Source of the DNA: Comamonadaceae bacterium
GTDB taxonomy: Bacteria; Pseudomonadota; Gammaproteobacteria; Burkholderiales; Burkholderiaceae_C
DNA length: 13,281 nt
Direction of reading: 5' to 3'
NCBI GenBank assembly: GCA_947374485.1
Contig: CANCCF010000102.1
Location: forward strand, 1-13,281
The position numbers and the translations under genes are program-made. Shown in pieces: positions 1-6,973 of this stretch. Numbering within the stretch: the first letter of the stretch is position 1; every line of letters starts with the position of its first letter. Below the pieces are notes generated by a model, which saw only the letters and a program-made list of their open reading frames with translations, was not told the origin of the DNA and ran no database searches.

Positions 1-1809
<1,809 letters not shown>

Positions 1810-1812
1810 GGA

Positions 1813-3216
1813 TCAGAACGGCGGGCGCGGGCCACCGGGGCCGGTCCGGGCGGCGCCCGCCACGGCAGCAGACTTGGTGCCGATCAGCACCTCGGTGCCT
1901 TCCTGCAGTTCGGCGGCTGCTTGCGGGCCCAGCAGCAGCTCGGTCATGCTGCCGTCGCTCACGCCCAGGCGCACATTCAAGGCGCGCGGTTTGCCGTCGG
2001 CCCCCTGCACATAGATGCGCCCGCGCGTGCTGTTGCGGGCGCCTTCGCGGCCGCCTTCACGTGGCGTTGATGCAGGGGATGCAGTAGACGCTGCAGGCGC
2101 TGGTGATGCAGCATGTGCTGCAGAGGCGGTGGCGGTGGATGCAACCGGTGGCCGGACGCGCTCGGGCGGCTCCACACCGGCAATGCGCAGGCGCAGGGCC
2201 GCGTTGGGCACCTTGAGCACATCGGCGCGCTGCTCGGTCACCACGCGCACATTGGCGGTCATGCCGGGCAGCAATTTGCCGTCCGGGTTGGCAAAGCCCA
2301 CCACCGCCACATAGGTCACCACATTGGCCACATTGCTGGCGGCCTTGCGCACCTGGCGGATCTGGCCCTCAAAGGTCTGGCCGGGAAAGGCATCCACCGT
2401 GAAGCTGGCGCTCTGGCCGGTGCGCAGCCGGCCCACATCGCTCTCGTCAATGGCGGCCTCCACCTGCATGTCGCGCAGGTTCTGCGCGATGACGAACAAC
2501 TCGGGCGCCTGCAGGCTGGCGGCCACGGTCTGGCCGCGCTCGATGGCGCGTTTGATGACAATGCCGTTGACCGGCGAGGTGATGCGCGTGCGCGCCAGGT
2601 CGATGCGTGCCTGCGCCAGGGCGGACACACGCTGTGCCACGTTGGCCTCGGCCTGTTGCACCCCGGCCAGCGCCACGCCCACCTGGGCCTGCACGGCCTT
2701 GAGCGCCTCCTGGCTGGTGTTGACCAGGGCGCGCGCCTTGTCGGCCTCGCTCTGGGCGATGAACTGCTTTTCCACCAGGCTTTGCTTGCGGTCCAGGTCG
2801 CGCTGGGCTTCGCTCAGGTCCACCTGGGCACGCGACACTTGCGTGAGCGCGGCCAGCCGGTTGGCCTGTGCCGTGGCCACCGCCGCGCGCGCGGCATCCA
2901 CATCGGCTTGGGCGGAACGCAGGCGGTACTCAAAGGTTTCAGGGTCGATCTGGGCCAGCAGCTGCCCGGCTTTGACTTCGGAATTGAAGTCCACCAGCAG
3001 GTCGCGTATCTGGCCGCTGACTTGGCTGCCCACCGTCACCAGGGCCACCGGGTTGACGGCACCGCTGGAGGCCACGGTGGCCTGCAGATTGCCACGTTCG
3101 ATTTTGGCGCTGCGGTATTGCACGGTGTCGGCCGCAGCCCGTTGCGCCCACCACGCTGCGCCGCCTGCGGCCAATGCCAACACCACCACGGCCGCAAGCC
3201 ACGCTCTTTTGTTCAT
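1813..3216 (-). CDS. MacA-like periplasmic adaptor (HlyD/RND membrane fusion protein)
   Basis: A 467-residue adaptor linking the inner-membrane ABC pump to an outer-membrane channel. Residues 6-24 form an uncleaved N-terminal membrane anchor or signal anchor. A split lipoyl/biotinyl-like half (GSQVSGQIRDLLVDFNSEVKAG, in two parts around 63-84) is followed by a long Ala/Gln-rich coiled-coil hairpin at about 98-208, the second lipoyl half with ITSPVNGIVIKRAIERGQTV near 212-231, and the beta-barrel region around 250-345 ending in LLPGMTANVRV. An Ala/Ser/Pro/Thr-rich, apparently disordered segment at about 356-385 interrupts the region before the final membrane-proximal domain, and the protein ends in a Gly/Pro-rich tail. 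First gene of the operon. No Shine-Dalgarno sequence is seen; a -10-like hexamer sits six bases ahead of the ATG. Confidence 0.93.
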   Translation of the reverse strand: MNKRAWLAAVVVLALAAGGAAWWAQRAAADTVQYRSAKIERGNLQATVASSGAVNPVALVTVGSQVSGQIRDLLVDFNSEVKAGQLLAQIDPETFEYRLRSAQADVDAARAAVATAQANRLAALTQVSRAQVDLSEAQRDLDRKQSLVEKQFIAQSEADKARALVNTSQEALKAVQAQVGVALAGVQQAEANVAQRVSALAQARIDLARTRITSPVNGIVIKRAIERGQTVAASLQAPELFVIAQNLRDMQVEAAIDESDVGRLRTGQSASFTVDAFPGQTFEGQIRQVRKAASNVANVVTYVAVVGFANPDGKLLPGMTANVRVVTEQRADVLKVPNAALRLRIAGVEPPERVRPPVASTATASAAHAASPAPAASTASPASTPREGGREGARNSTRGRIYVQGADGKPRALNVRLGVSDGSMTELLLGPQAAAELQEGTEVLIGTKSAAVAGAARTGPGGPRPPF

Positions 3217-3222
3217 GCGCCT

Positions 3223-3250
3223 ATTGTAGAAAGCAGCCCTTGGGCCTCAA
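3223..3250 (-). promoter_or_regulatory. Candidate promoter of the adaptor-ATPase-permease operon
   Basis: Read on the minus strand, TTGAGG (3250-3245, 4 of 6 to consensus), a 16-bp spacer and TACAAT (3228-3223, 5 of 6). Only six bases separate TACAAT from the ATG, so the transcript would begin at or very near the start codon. The -35 element lies in the loop and stem edge of the inverted repeat at 3235-3262. This is inference from consensus only. Confidence 0.45.
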
Positions 3251-3262
3251 TGCCCAAGGGCT
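3235..3262. repeat. Perfect 11-bp inverted repeat with 6-nt loop (operator or terminator)
   Basis: AGCCCTTGGGC (3235-3245), loop CTCAAT, GCCCAAGGGCT (3252-3262). On the minus strand it follows yidB and precedes the adaptor operon. It is followed there by GCTTTCTAC, a poor T-run, so it would be a weak terminator for yidB. It covers the -35 and spacer of the predicted operon promoter, a usual place for a dimeric repressor site. Both roles are inference. Confidence 0.6.
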
Positions 3263-3330
3263 ACCCCGCGGTAAAGCTGGGGTAAATGGTGGCGCTGTTT
3301 GGTGCAGGCGCCATCAGCCACGTCAGCGTC

Positions 3331-3783
3331 TCAGCCCTTGAGCAAACCGCCCAGCATGCCCATCAGGTCACCGCCATTGCCCAGGCCTGCTGCGGGTACC
3401 TGGCCATTGGGAGTCATGTGGTCCACCAGGCCCGGCAGCACGCTGGAGAGTTGACCTGCCAGGTCACCCGGGTTGATGCCGAATTTGGCGGCCAGGCCCG
3501 ACAGCGCATCGCCGCCCAACACACTGCTGAGCTGGTCGCCCGAAATGGGCTGGTTGGCACCCGTGCCCACCCACGAAGCCAGCACATCGCCCATGCCGGC
3601 CTGCTGGAACTTTTCCATCAGGCCCGACAGGCCGCCATGCTCGCCATCGTTGCCCAGCAGGCTGGTGGCCGCCTGCATCAGCTGGGGCTGGTTGCCCAGC
3701 ATGCCCAGCAAGCCACCCAGGCCGCCCTCGCCGCCCTGCGCCTGTCCACCCACTGCGCTCAAAACAGAATCCAGTAAACCCAT
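3331..3783 (-). CDS. yidB: YidB-like DUF937 protein
   Basis: A 150-residue Gly/Leu/Met-rich protein of the DUF937/YidB family, whose members are about 130-150 residues long and have no firmly known function. Hallmarks are the start MGLLDSVLSAVGG, the low-complexity GLGGLLGMLG stretch, the LMEKFQQAGMGDVLASWVGTG block with the conserved Trp, GANQPISGDQLSSVLG, and the closing segment LAAKFGINPGDLAGQLSSVLPGLVDHMTPNG. No signal peptide or membrane helix is clear. The frame could start 15 codons earlier, but AAGGAG eight bases before this ATG decides the start. It is divergent from the P-loop gene at 3904 and 114 bp ahead of the export operon on the same strand. The name follows the family; orthology to E. 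coli yidB is assumed. Confidence 0.9.
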   Translation of the reverse strand: MGLLDSVLSAVGGQAQGGEGGLGGLLGMLGNQPQLMQAATSLLGNDGEHGGLSGLMEKFQQAGMGDVLASWVGTGANQPISGDQLSSVLGGDALSGLAAKFGINPGDLAGQLSSVLPGLVDHMTPNGQVPAAGLGNGGDLMGMLGGLLKG

Positions 3784-3791
3784 GGTGATCG

Positions 3792-3797
3792 CTCCTT
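3792..3797 (-). promoter_or_regulatory. Shine-Dalgarno site fixing the yidB start
   Basis: AAGGAG on the minus strand, eight bases from the ATG at 3783. It supports the 150-residue protein over the in-frame upstream start at 3828. Confidence 0.85.
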
Positions 3798-3827
3798 TGC
3801 AACAAAAAAACCAGTGTGCCACAGCCA

Positions 3828-3837
3828 TATGTACATA
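3828..3837. promoter_or_regulatory. Palindromic TATGTACATA, possible shared -10 for divergent genes
   Basis: A perfect 10-bp palindrome in the 120-bp divergent gap between yidB and the P-loop gene. Either strand reads TATGTA, a partial match to a -10 element. No convincing -35 is seen on either side, so a bidirectional promoter or a small operator is only inferred. Confidence 0.3.
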
Positions 3838-3839
3838 GC

Positions 3840-3858
3840 GGTGCGCGAGGCGCGCACC
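3840..3858. repeat. GC-rich hairpin in the leader of the P-loop gene
   Basis: GGTGCGC (3840-3846), loop GAGGC, GCGCACC (3852-3858): a 7-bp perfect stem. It would lie in the 5' leader of the gene starting at 3904 if transcription begins near the TATGTACATA palindrome. Role unknown. Confidence 0.4.
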
Positions 3859-3891
3859 ACAATGGGTTTACAGTTTGTCCCCTTGCCCATT

Positions 3892-3895
3892 GGAG
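3892..3895 (+). promoter_or_regulatory. Shine-Dalgarno site fixing the P-loop gene start
   Basis: GGAG, eight bases before the ATG at 3904. The upstream in-frame starts at 3814 and 3862 lack such a site. Its first base also belongs to a 7-bp inverted repeat, CAATGGG (3860-3866) with CCCATTG (3886-3892), so a leader fold could limit access to it. Confidence 0.7.
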
Positions 3896-3903
3896 CGCCC
3901 AGC

Positions 3904-4494
3904 ATGTCGATTCAATACACCAACATCGCCAACATCCTGCCAGAAACCAAGCTGCGCATGTACCCCACCAAGGTCATCAACATCATTGGCGGACCGGGTT
4001 GCGGCAAGTCCATGTTTTCGGCGGCCATCGTGCTGTATTTGCACCTGCACGGCAGGACCGTGGAGACCATCCCCGACCACGCCAAGGCGCTGGTCTGGCA
4101 GCGCAATTTCGAGGTGCTGAAAAACCAGTACTTCATCGCCCAACGCCAGTTTGAAATGCTCAACCTGCTGGACGGACAGGTGCAGTTTCTGGTAACCGAA
4201 AGCGCCCTGCCCCAGATGCTGTACTACAACGAAAACTACGAGCCCAATATCTGCGACGTGGCCAAGACGCGCACCCAAATGCTGGCCTGGCACCACATGT
4301 ACGACAACGTCAACGTGTTGGTCGAGCGCGGTGAAAAGCGCTACGTGCGTGCCGGGCGATTCCAGGAAGAAGAGCAGGCGCGCGCCATCGACCGCGGCCT
4401 GCGCGAACTGCTGGACCGCGAGGCCATGCCCTACACCGCGCTGGCGCCGGACATTGAAGCCATCAATGCGTTCGCCGCCACTTTGCTGGGCTAG
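3904..4494 (+). CDS. Phage-like P-loop NTPase / nucleotide-kinase-like protein
   Basis: A 196-residue soluble protein with one P-loop. Walker A is GGPGCGKS (29-36) at the end of strand VINIIGG. A conserved-looking second block follows, ETIPDHAKALVWQ (54-66), then FLVTESALP (95-103), which occupies the place of the Walker B or acceptor strand. The C-terminal block NVLVERGEKRYVRAGRFQ plus EEEQARAIDRGLRELLD (137-171) matches the lid-like Arg-rich segment found in a family of P-loop proteins common in tailed phages and scattered in bacterial chromosomes. From the fold the likely activity is phosphoryl transfer or ATP hydrolysis; the substrate is unknown. It stands alone, with no phage genes beside it and GC-rich codon use like its neighbours, so any transfer is old. 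AAA-type ATPase is an equally loose label. Confidence 0.8.
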   Translation: MSIQYTNIANILPETKLRMYPTKVINIIGGPGCGKSMFSAAIVLYLHLHGRTVETIPDHAKALVWQRNFEVLKNQYFIAQRQFEMLNLLDGQVQFLVTESALPQMLYYNENYEPNICDVAKTRTQMLAWHHMYDNVNVLVERGEKRYVRAGRFQEEEQARAIDRGLRELLDREAMPYTALAPDIEAINAFAATLLG

Positions 4495-4614
4495 TGGCAT
4501 GCTTGTTGCGTGAGTCCCCCTTTTTATGGTGTGGATTGAATGCTGCTTATACTGACGGGTTAGGGCAAAGCTTAGGCACAAGCCCTATATCCAACCGTAA
4601 AAAAGTGGGTTAAG

Positions 4615-4629
4615 TTCCACGCTGTGGAA
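4615..4629. repeat. Palindrome TTCCAC-GCT-GTGGAA, candidate operator
   Basis: A perfect 6-bp inverted repeat with a 3-bp centre, 47 bp before the binding-protein ATG and just ahead of AATAAT at 4631-4636. Its size fits a dimeric regulator site. The regulator is unknown. Confidence 0.4.
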
Positions 4630-4662
4630 AAATAATTCACAATTTTCGTTTAATTAAATACT

Positions 4663-4666
4663 GGAG
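4663..4666 (+). promoter_or_regulatory. Shine-Dalgarno site fixing the binding-protein start
   Basis: GGAG ten bases before the ATG at 4677. It excludes the in-frame TTG at 4668, which would begin only one base after this site. Confidence 0.75.
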
Positions 4667-4676
4667 TTTGAAACCC

Positions 4677-5810
4677 ATGAAGCTGAAAACCGTTGCTGTA
4701 GCCGTGCTGGCCGTTACCTCTGGCCTCGCATTCGCCCAATCCGTCGTGACCATCGCCCACGTAGGCCCTACCAGCGGCGCTATTGCCCACCTGGGTAAAG
4801 ACAATGAAAACGGCGCCATCATGGCCGTGGAAGAAATCAACGCCGCAGGCCTCACCATCGGCGGCCAGAAGGTCACCCTGAAGCTGATGACCGAAGACGA
4901 CGCAGCGGACCCCAAGCAAGGCACCGCTGTGGCACAGAAGCTGGCCGACGCCAAGGTTGCCGGCGTGATCGGTCACCTGAATTCGGGCACCACCATCCCC
5001 GCTTCCAAAATTTACAGCGACGCTGGCATTCCCCAGATTTCGCCCTCCGCCACCAACCCCAAGTACACCCGCCAAGGTTTCAAGACCACCTTCCGCGTGG
5101 TGGCTGATGACACCCAACTGGGTGGCACCTTGGGCCGCTACGCTGTCAACACCCTCAAGGGCAAGACCGTGGCTGTGATTGACGACCGTACGGCTTACGG
5201 CCAGGGCGTCGCTGAAGAATTCAGCAAGGCTGTTACTGCAGCCGGTGGCAAAGTGGCTGCCAAAGAGTTCACCACCGACAAGGCCACTGACTTCAACGCC
5301 ATCCTGACCTCCATCAAGGGCAAGAAGGTTGACGTCGTGTTCTTCGGCGGTCTGGACGCTGTGGCCGGCCCCATGCTGCGCCAGATGAAGTCCTTGGGCA
5401 TCAACGCCAAGTTCATGGGCGGCGATGGCATCTGCTCCACCGAACTGGTGAAGCTGGCTGGCGATGCCATTGCCGACAACCAGGTTTACTGTGCTGAAGC
5501 CGGTGGCGTCGAAGGCAAGGGCAAGGCTGGCATGGAAGCCTTCAAGGCCAAGTTCAAGGCCAAGTTCGGCACCGAAGTGCAGGTCTACGCACCCTACGTG
5601 TACGACAGCCTGAAGCTGATGGTTGCCGCCATGGTCAAGGCCGGTTCGTCCGACCCGGTCAAGTACCTGCCCGTGCTGGCTGCCACCAAAGACTACCCCG
5701 GTGTGACTGGTCCCATCAGCTTTGACGAAAAAGGCGACATCAAGGGCGGCGCTTTGACACTGAAAACGGTCAAGGGCGGCAAGCTGGAAGAAATCGCTGT
5801 GATCCGTTAA
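4677..5810 (+). CDS. livK: Branched-chain amino acid ABC transporter substrate-binding protein (LivK/LivJ-like)
   Basis: A 377-residue periplasmic binding protein of the Leu/Ile/Val-binding family (Peripla_BP_6). Residues 1-20 are a Sec signal peptide with a Lys pair, a hydrophobic core and AFA before Gln21 as the cleavage site. The mature protein opens with VTIAHVGPTSGAIAHLGKD, the first strand and loop of the fold. The ligand-binding motif HLNSGTTIPASKIY and the ISPSATNP segment follow near residues 103-130; the second lobe contains VAVIDDRTAYGQGVAEEF and VVFFGGLDA. Two Cys in the second lobe (GICSTE and VYCAEA) could form a disulfide. Full length and intact. No livH, livM, livG or livF lies beside it, and a strong terminator follows, so it is transcribed alone and must share a permease from elsewhere. 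Ligand uncertain; the symbol is by family. Confidence 0.92.
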   Translation: MKLKTVAVAVLAVTSGLAFAQSVVTIAHVGPTSGAIAHLGKDNENGAIMAVEEINAAGLTIGGQKVTLKLMTEDDAADPKQGTAVAQKLADAKVAGVIGHLNSGTTIPASKIYSDAGIPQISPSATNPKYTRQGFKTTFRVVADDTQLGGTLGRYAVNTLKGKTVAVIDDRTAYGQGVAEEFSKAVTAAGGKVAAKEFTTDKATDFNAILTSIKGKKVDVVFFGGLDAVAGPMLRQMKSLGINAKFMGGDGICSTELVKLAGDAIADNQVYCAEAGGVEGKGKAGMEAFKAKFKAKFGTEVQVYAPYVYDSLKLMVAAMVKAGSSDPVKYLPVLAATKDYPGVTGPISFDEKGDIKGGALTLKTVKGGKLEEIAVIR

Positions 5811-5855
5811 TCACGGGTCCGGCTACTGGCAACGCAGGTTGCCAGCTTCCAAAAC

Positions 5856-5885
5856 AAGCGCACTGCAAACCAGTGCGCTTTTTTT
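5856..5885 (+). terminator. Rho-independent terminator after the binding-protein gene
   Basis: AAGCGCACTG (5856-5865), loop CAAAC, CAGTGCGCTT (5871-5880), then TTTTT. A perfect 10-bp stem with a continuous seven-T run, 46 bp after the stop codon. It separates the gene from glsA. Confidence 0.95.
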
Positions 5886-5969
5886 ATGCCAGCTCTGCCA
5901 CAGCGCCGGGTCATGTACATGCTGCATCCCGCCTGTGGCGTGCCCGCATAGATACCACAGGTGCACTCC

Positions 5970-5975
5970 TAGAAT
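5970..5975 (+). promoter_or_regulatory. -10-like TAGAAT six bases before glsA
   Basis: TAGAAT matches the -10 consensus at 5 of 6 positions. The -35 region is poor. Six bases (GAAGCC) separate it from the ATG and no Shine-Dalgarno is present, consistent with a leaderless transcript. Confidence 0.4.
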
Positions 5976-5981
5976 GAAGCC

Positions 5982-6935
5982 ATGCTCCCTGCCCACCTTG
6001 CCCCGACACTGACAGCCGCGCTGGACCAGATTCACTCCGAAGCCCAAGCCCTGTTTGGGCAGGGCCGTGTGGCCGACTACATCCCCGCCCTGGCGCGCGT
6101 GGCGCCGCGCCAGTTCGGCATGGCCGTGGCCCTGACCGATGGCCGCAGCTTTGCCGTGGGTGATGCGTACACGCCCTTTTCCATCCAGAGCATCTCCAAG
6201 CTCTTCACCTTTGTGCTGGCGCTCAAGGTCACGGGCGACGCACTGTGGAGCCGCGTGGGCCGCGAGCCCTCGGGCGCAGCCTTCAACTCCATGGTGCAGC
6301 TGGAAACCGAACACGGCATTCCGCGCAACCCCTTCATCAATGCCGGCGCCCTGGTGGTCACCGACATCCTCACCACCCGCTATGCCCACCTGGACTATGC
6401 GCTGCTGGGCGCCCTGCGCCGCCTGACGGATGACCCCAGCCTGAGCTGGAACGTGGCGGTGGCCAAGTCCGAGCGTGACACGGCGCACCGCAACATGGCC
6501 ATGGCCTATTTCATGAAGAGCTATGGCAACTTTGTGAACCCGCCCGAACTGGTGCTGGACAACTACTGCCGCCAATGCGCCATTGAAATGACCTGCGCAC
6601 AGCTGGCCCAGGCCACTATGTTCCTCGCGAACGCGGGCCGCGACCTGGGCCGTGACGGACGCCCGGACGAGCACATGCTGGGCGCGGCCGACACACGCCG
6701 CGTCAATGCCCTGCTACTGACCTGCGGCGCCTACGACGCGGCGGGTGACTTTGCCTACCGCATTGGCCTGCCGGTGAAAACGGGCGTAGGTGGCGGGATT
6801 GTGGCCATTGCCCCGGGCATGGGCACGGTGGCGGTCTGGGCCCCTGAGCTCGATGCCAAGGGCAACTCGGTGTTGGGCGCTTTTGCACTGGAGCGGCTGG
6901 TGCAGCTCACCGGCTGGCACTTTGCCAGCGCCTGA
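5982..6935 (+). CDS. glsA: Glutaminase
   Basis: A 317-residue cytoplasmic glutaminase that hydrolyses L-glutamine to L-glutamate and ammonia, in the serine-dependent beta-lactamase-like family of E. coli YbaS and B. subtilis YbgJ. The catalytic SxxK is within FSIQSISKLF (S70 and K73). Other family blocks are FNSMVQLE, GIPRNPFINAGALVV with the substrate-binding Asn at about 120, SYGNF (Tyr181), DNYCRQCAIEMTC with Tyr195, and PVKTGVGGGIVAI (264-276), which closes the active site. Length is normal (about 305-320), and no signal peptide is seen. It follows a strong terminator, so it starts its own unit, and lies 38 bp ahead of glnS on the same strand. It has no visible Shine-Dalgarno sequence. 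Identification is secure; the physiological role could be nitrogen supply or acid resistance. Confidence 0.96.
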   Translation: MLPAHLAPTLTAALDQIHSEAQALFGQGRVADYIPALARVAPRQFGMAVALTDGRSFAVGDAYTPFSIQSISKLFTFVLALKVTGDALWSRVGREPSGAAFNSMVQLETEHGIPRNPFINAGALVVTDILTTRYAHLDYALLGALRRLTDDPSLSWNVAVAKSERDTAHRNMAMAYFMKSYGNFVNPPELVLDNYCRQCAIEMTCAQLAQATMFLANAGRDLGRDGRPDEHMLGAADTRRVNALLLTCGAYDAAGDFAYRIGLPVKTGVGGGIVAIAPGMGTVAVWAPELDAKGNSVLGAFALERLVQLTGWHFASA

Positions 6936-6961
6936 GCCGGGCGGCCGCAATGGGCGCCGTC

Positions 6962-6967
6962 TAAAAT
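6962..6967 (+). promoter_or_regulatory. -10-like TAAAAT six bases before glnS
   Basis: TAAAAT matches the -10 consensus at 5 of 6, separated by GAAAGC from the ATG. The GC-rich -35 region is poor. It could give glnS a leaderless transcript of its own besides read-through from glsA. Confidence 0.45.
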
Positions 6968-6973
6968 GAAAGC

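Larger units (their letters stand above)
4495..4676 (+). promoter_or_regulatory. AT-richer leader upstream of the binding-protein gene
   Basis: A 182-bp gap without a gene. TATACT at 4548-4553 is a good -10 match, though its -35 is poor. Downstream come TAGGGC (4561-4566) and GCCCTA forming a loose 6-bp stem, the TTCCAC/GTGGAA palindrome at 4615-4629, and AATAAT at 4631-4636 as a second -10 candidate. The length and structure suggest a regulated leader. No known riboswitch class is recognised. Confidence 0.35.

Noticed and set aside
2113..3285. Plus-strand open frames opposite the adaptor gene
   Set aside because: They are shadows of the adaptor coding sequence; composition is biased and there are no domains.
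3784..3903. Longer starts of yidB (3828) and the P-loop protein (3814)
   Set aside because: The two extensions would overlap each other, lack Shine-Dalgarno sites and add residues not seen in the families.
4668..4676. TTG start for the binding protein
   Set aside because: It is one base from the GGAG site, and the ATG at 4677 gives a standard signal peptide.
5823..6674. Minus-strand frame over the terminator and the first part of glsA
   Set aside because: It would run through the strong terminator region and the antisense of glutaminase; no recognisable protein.
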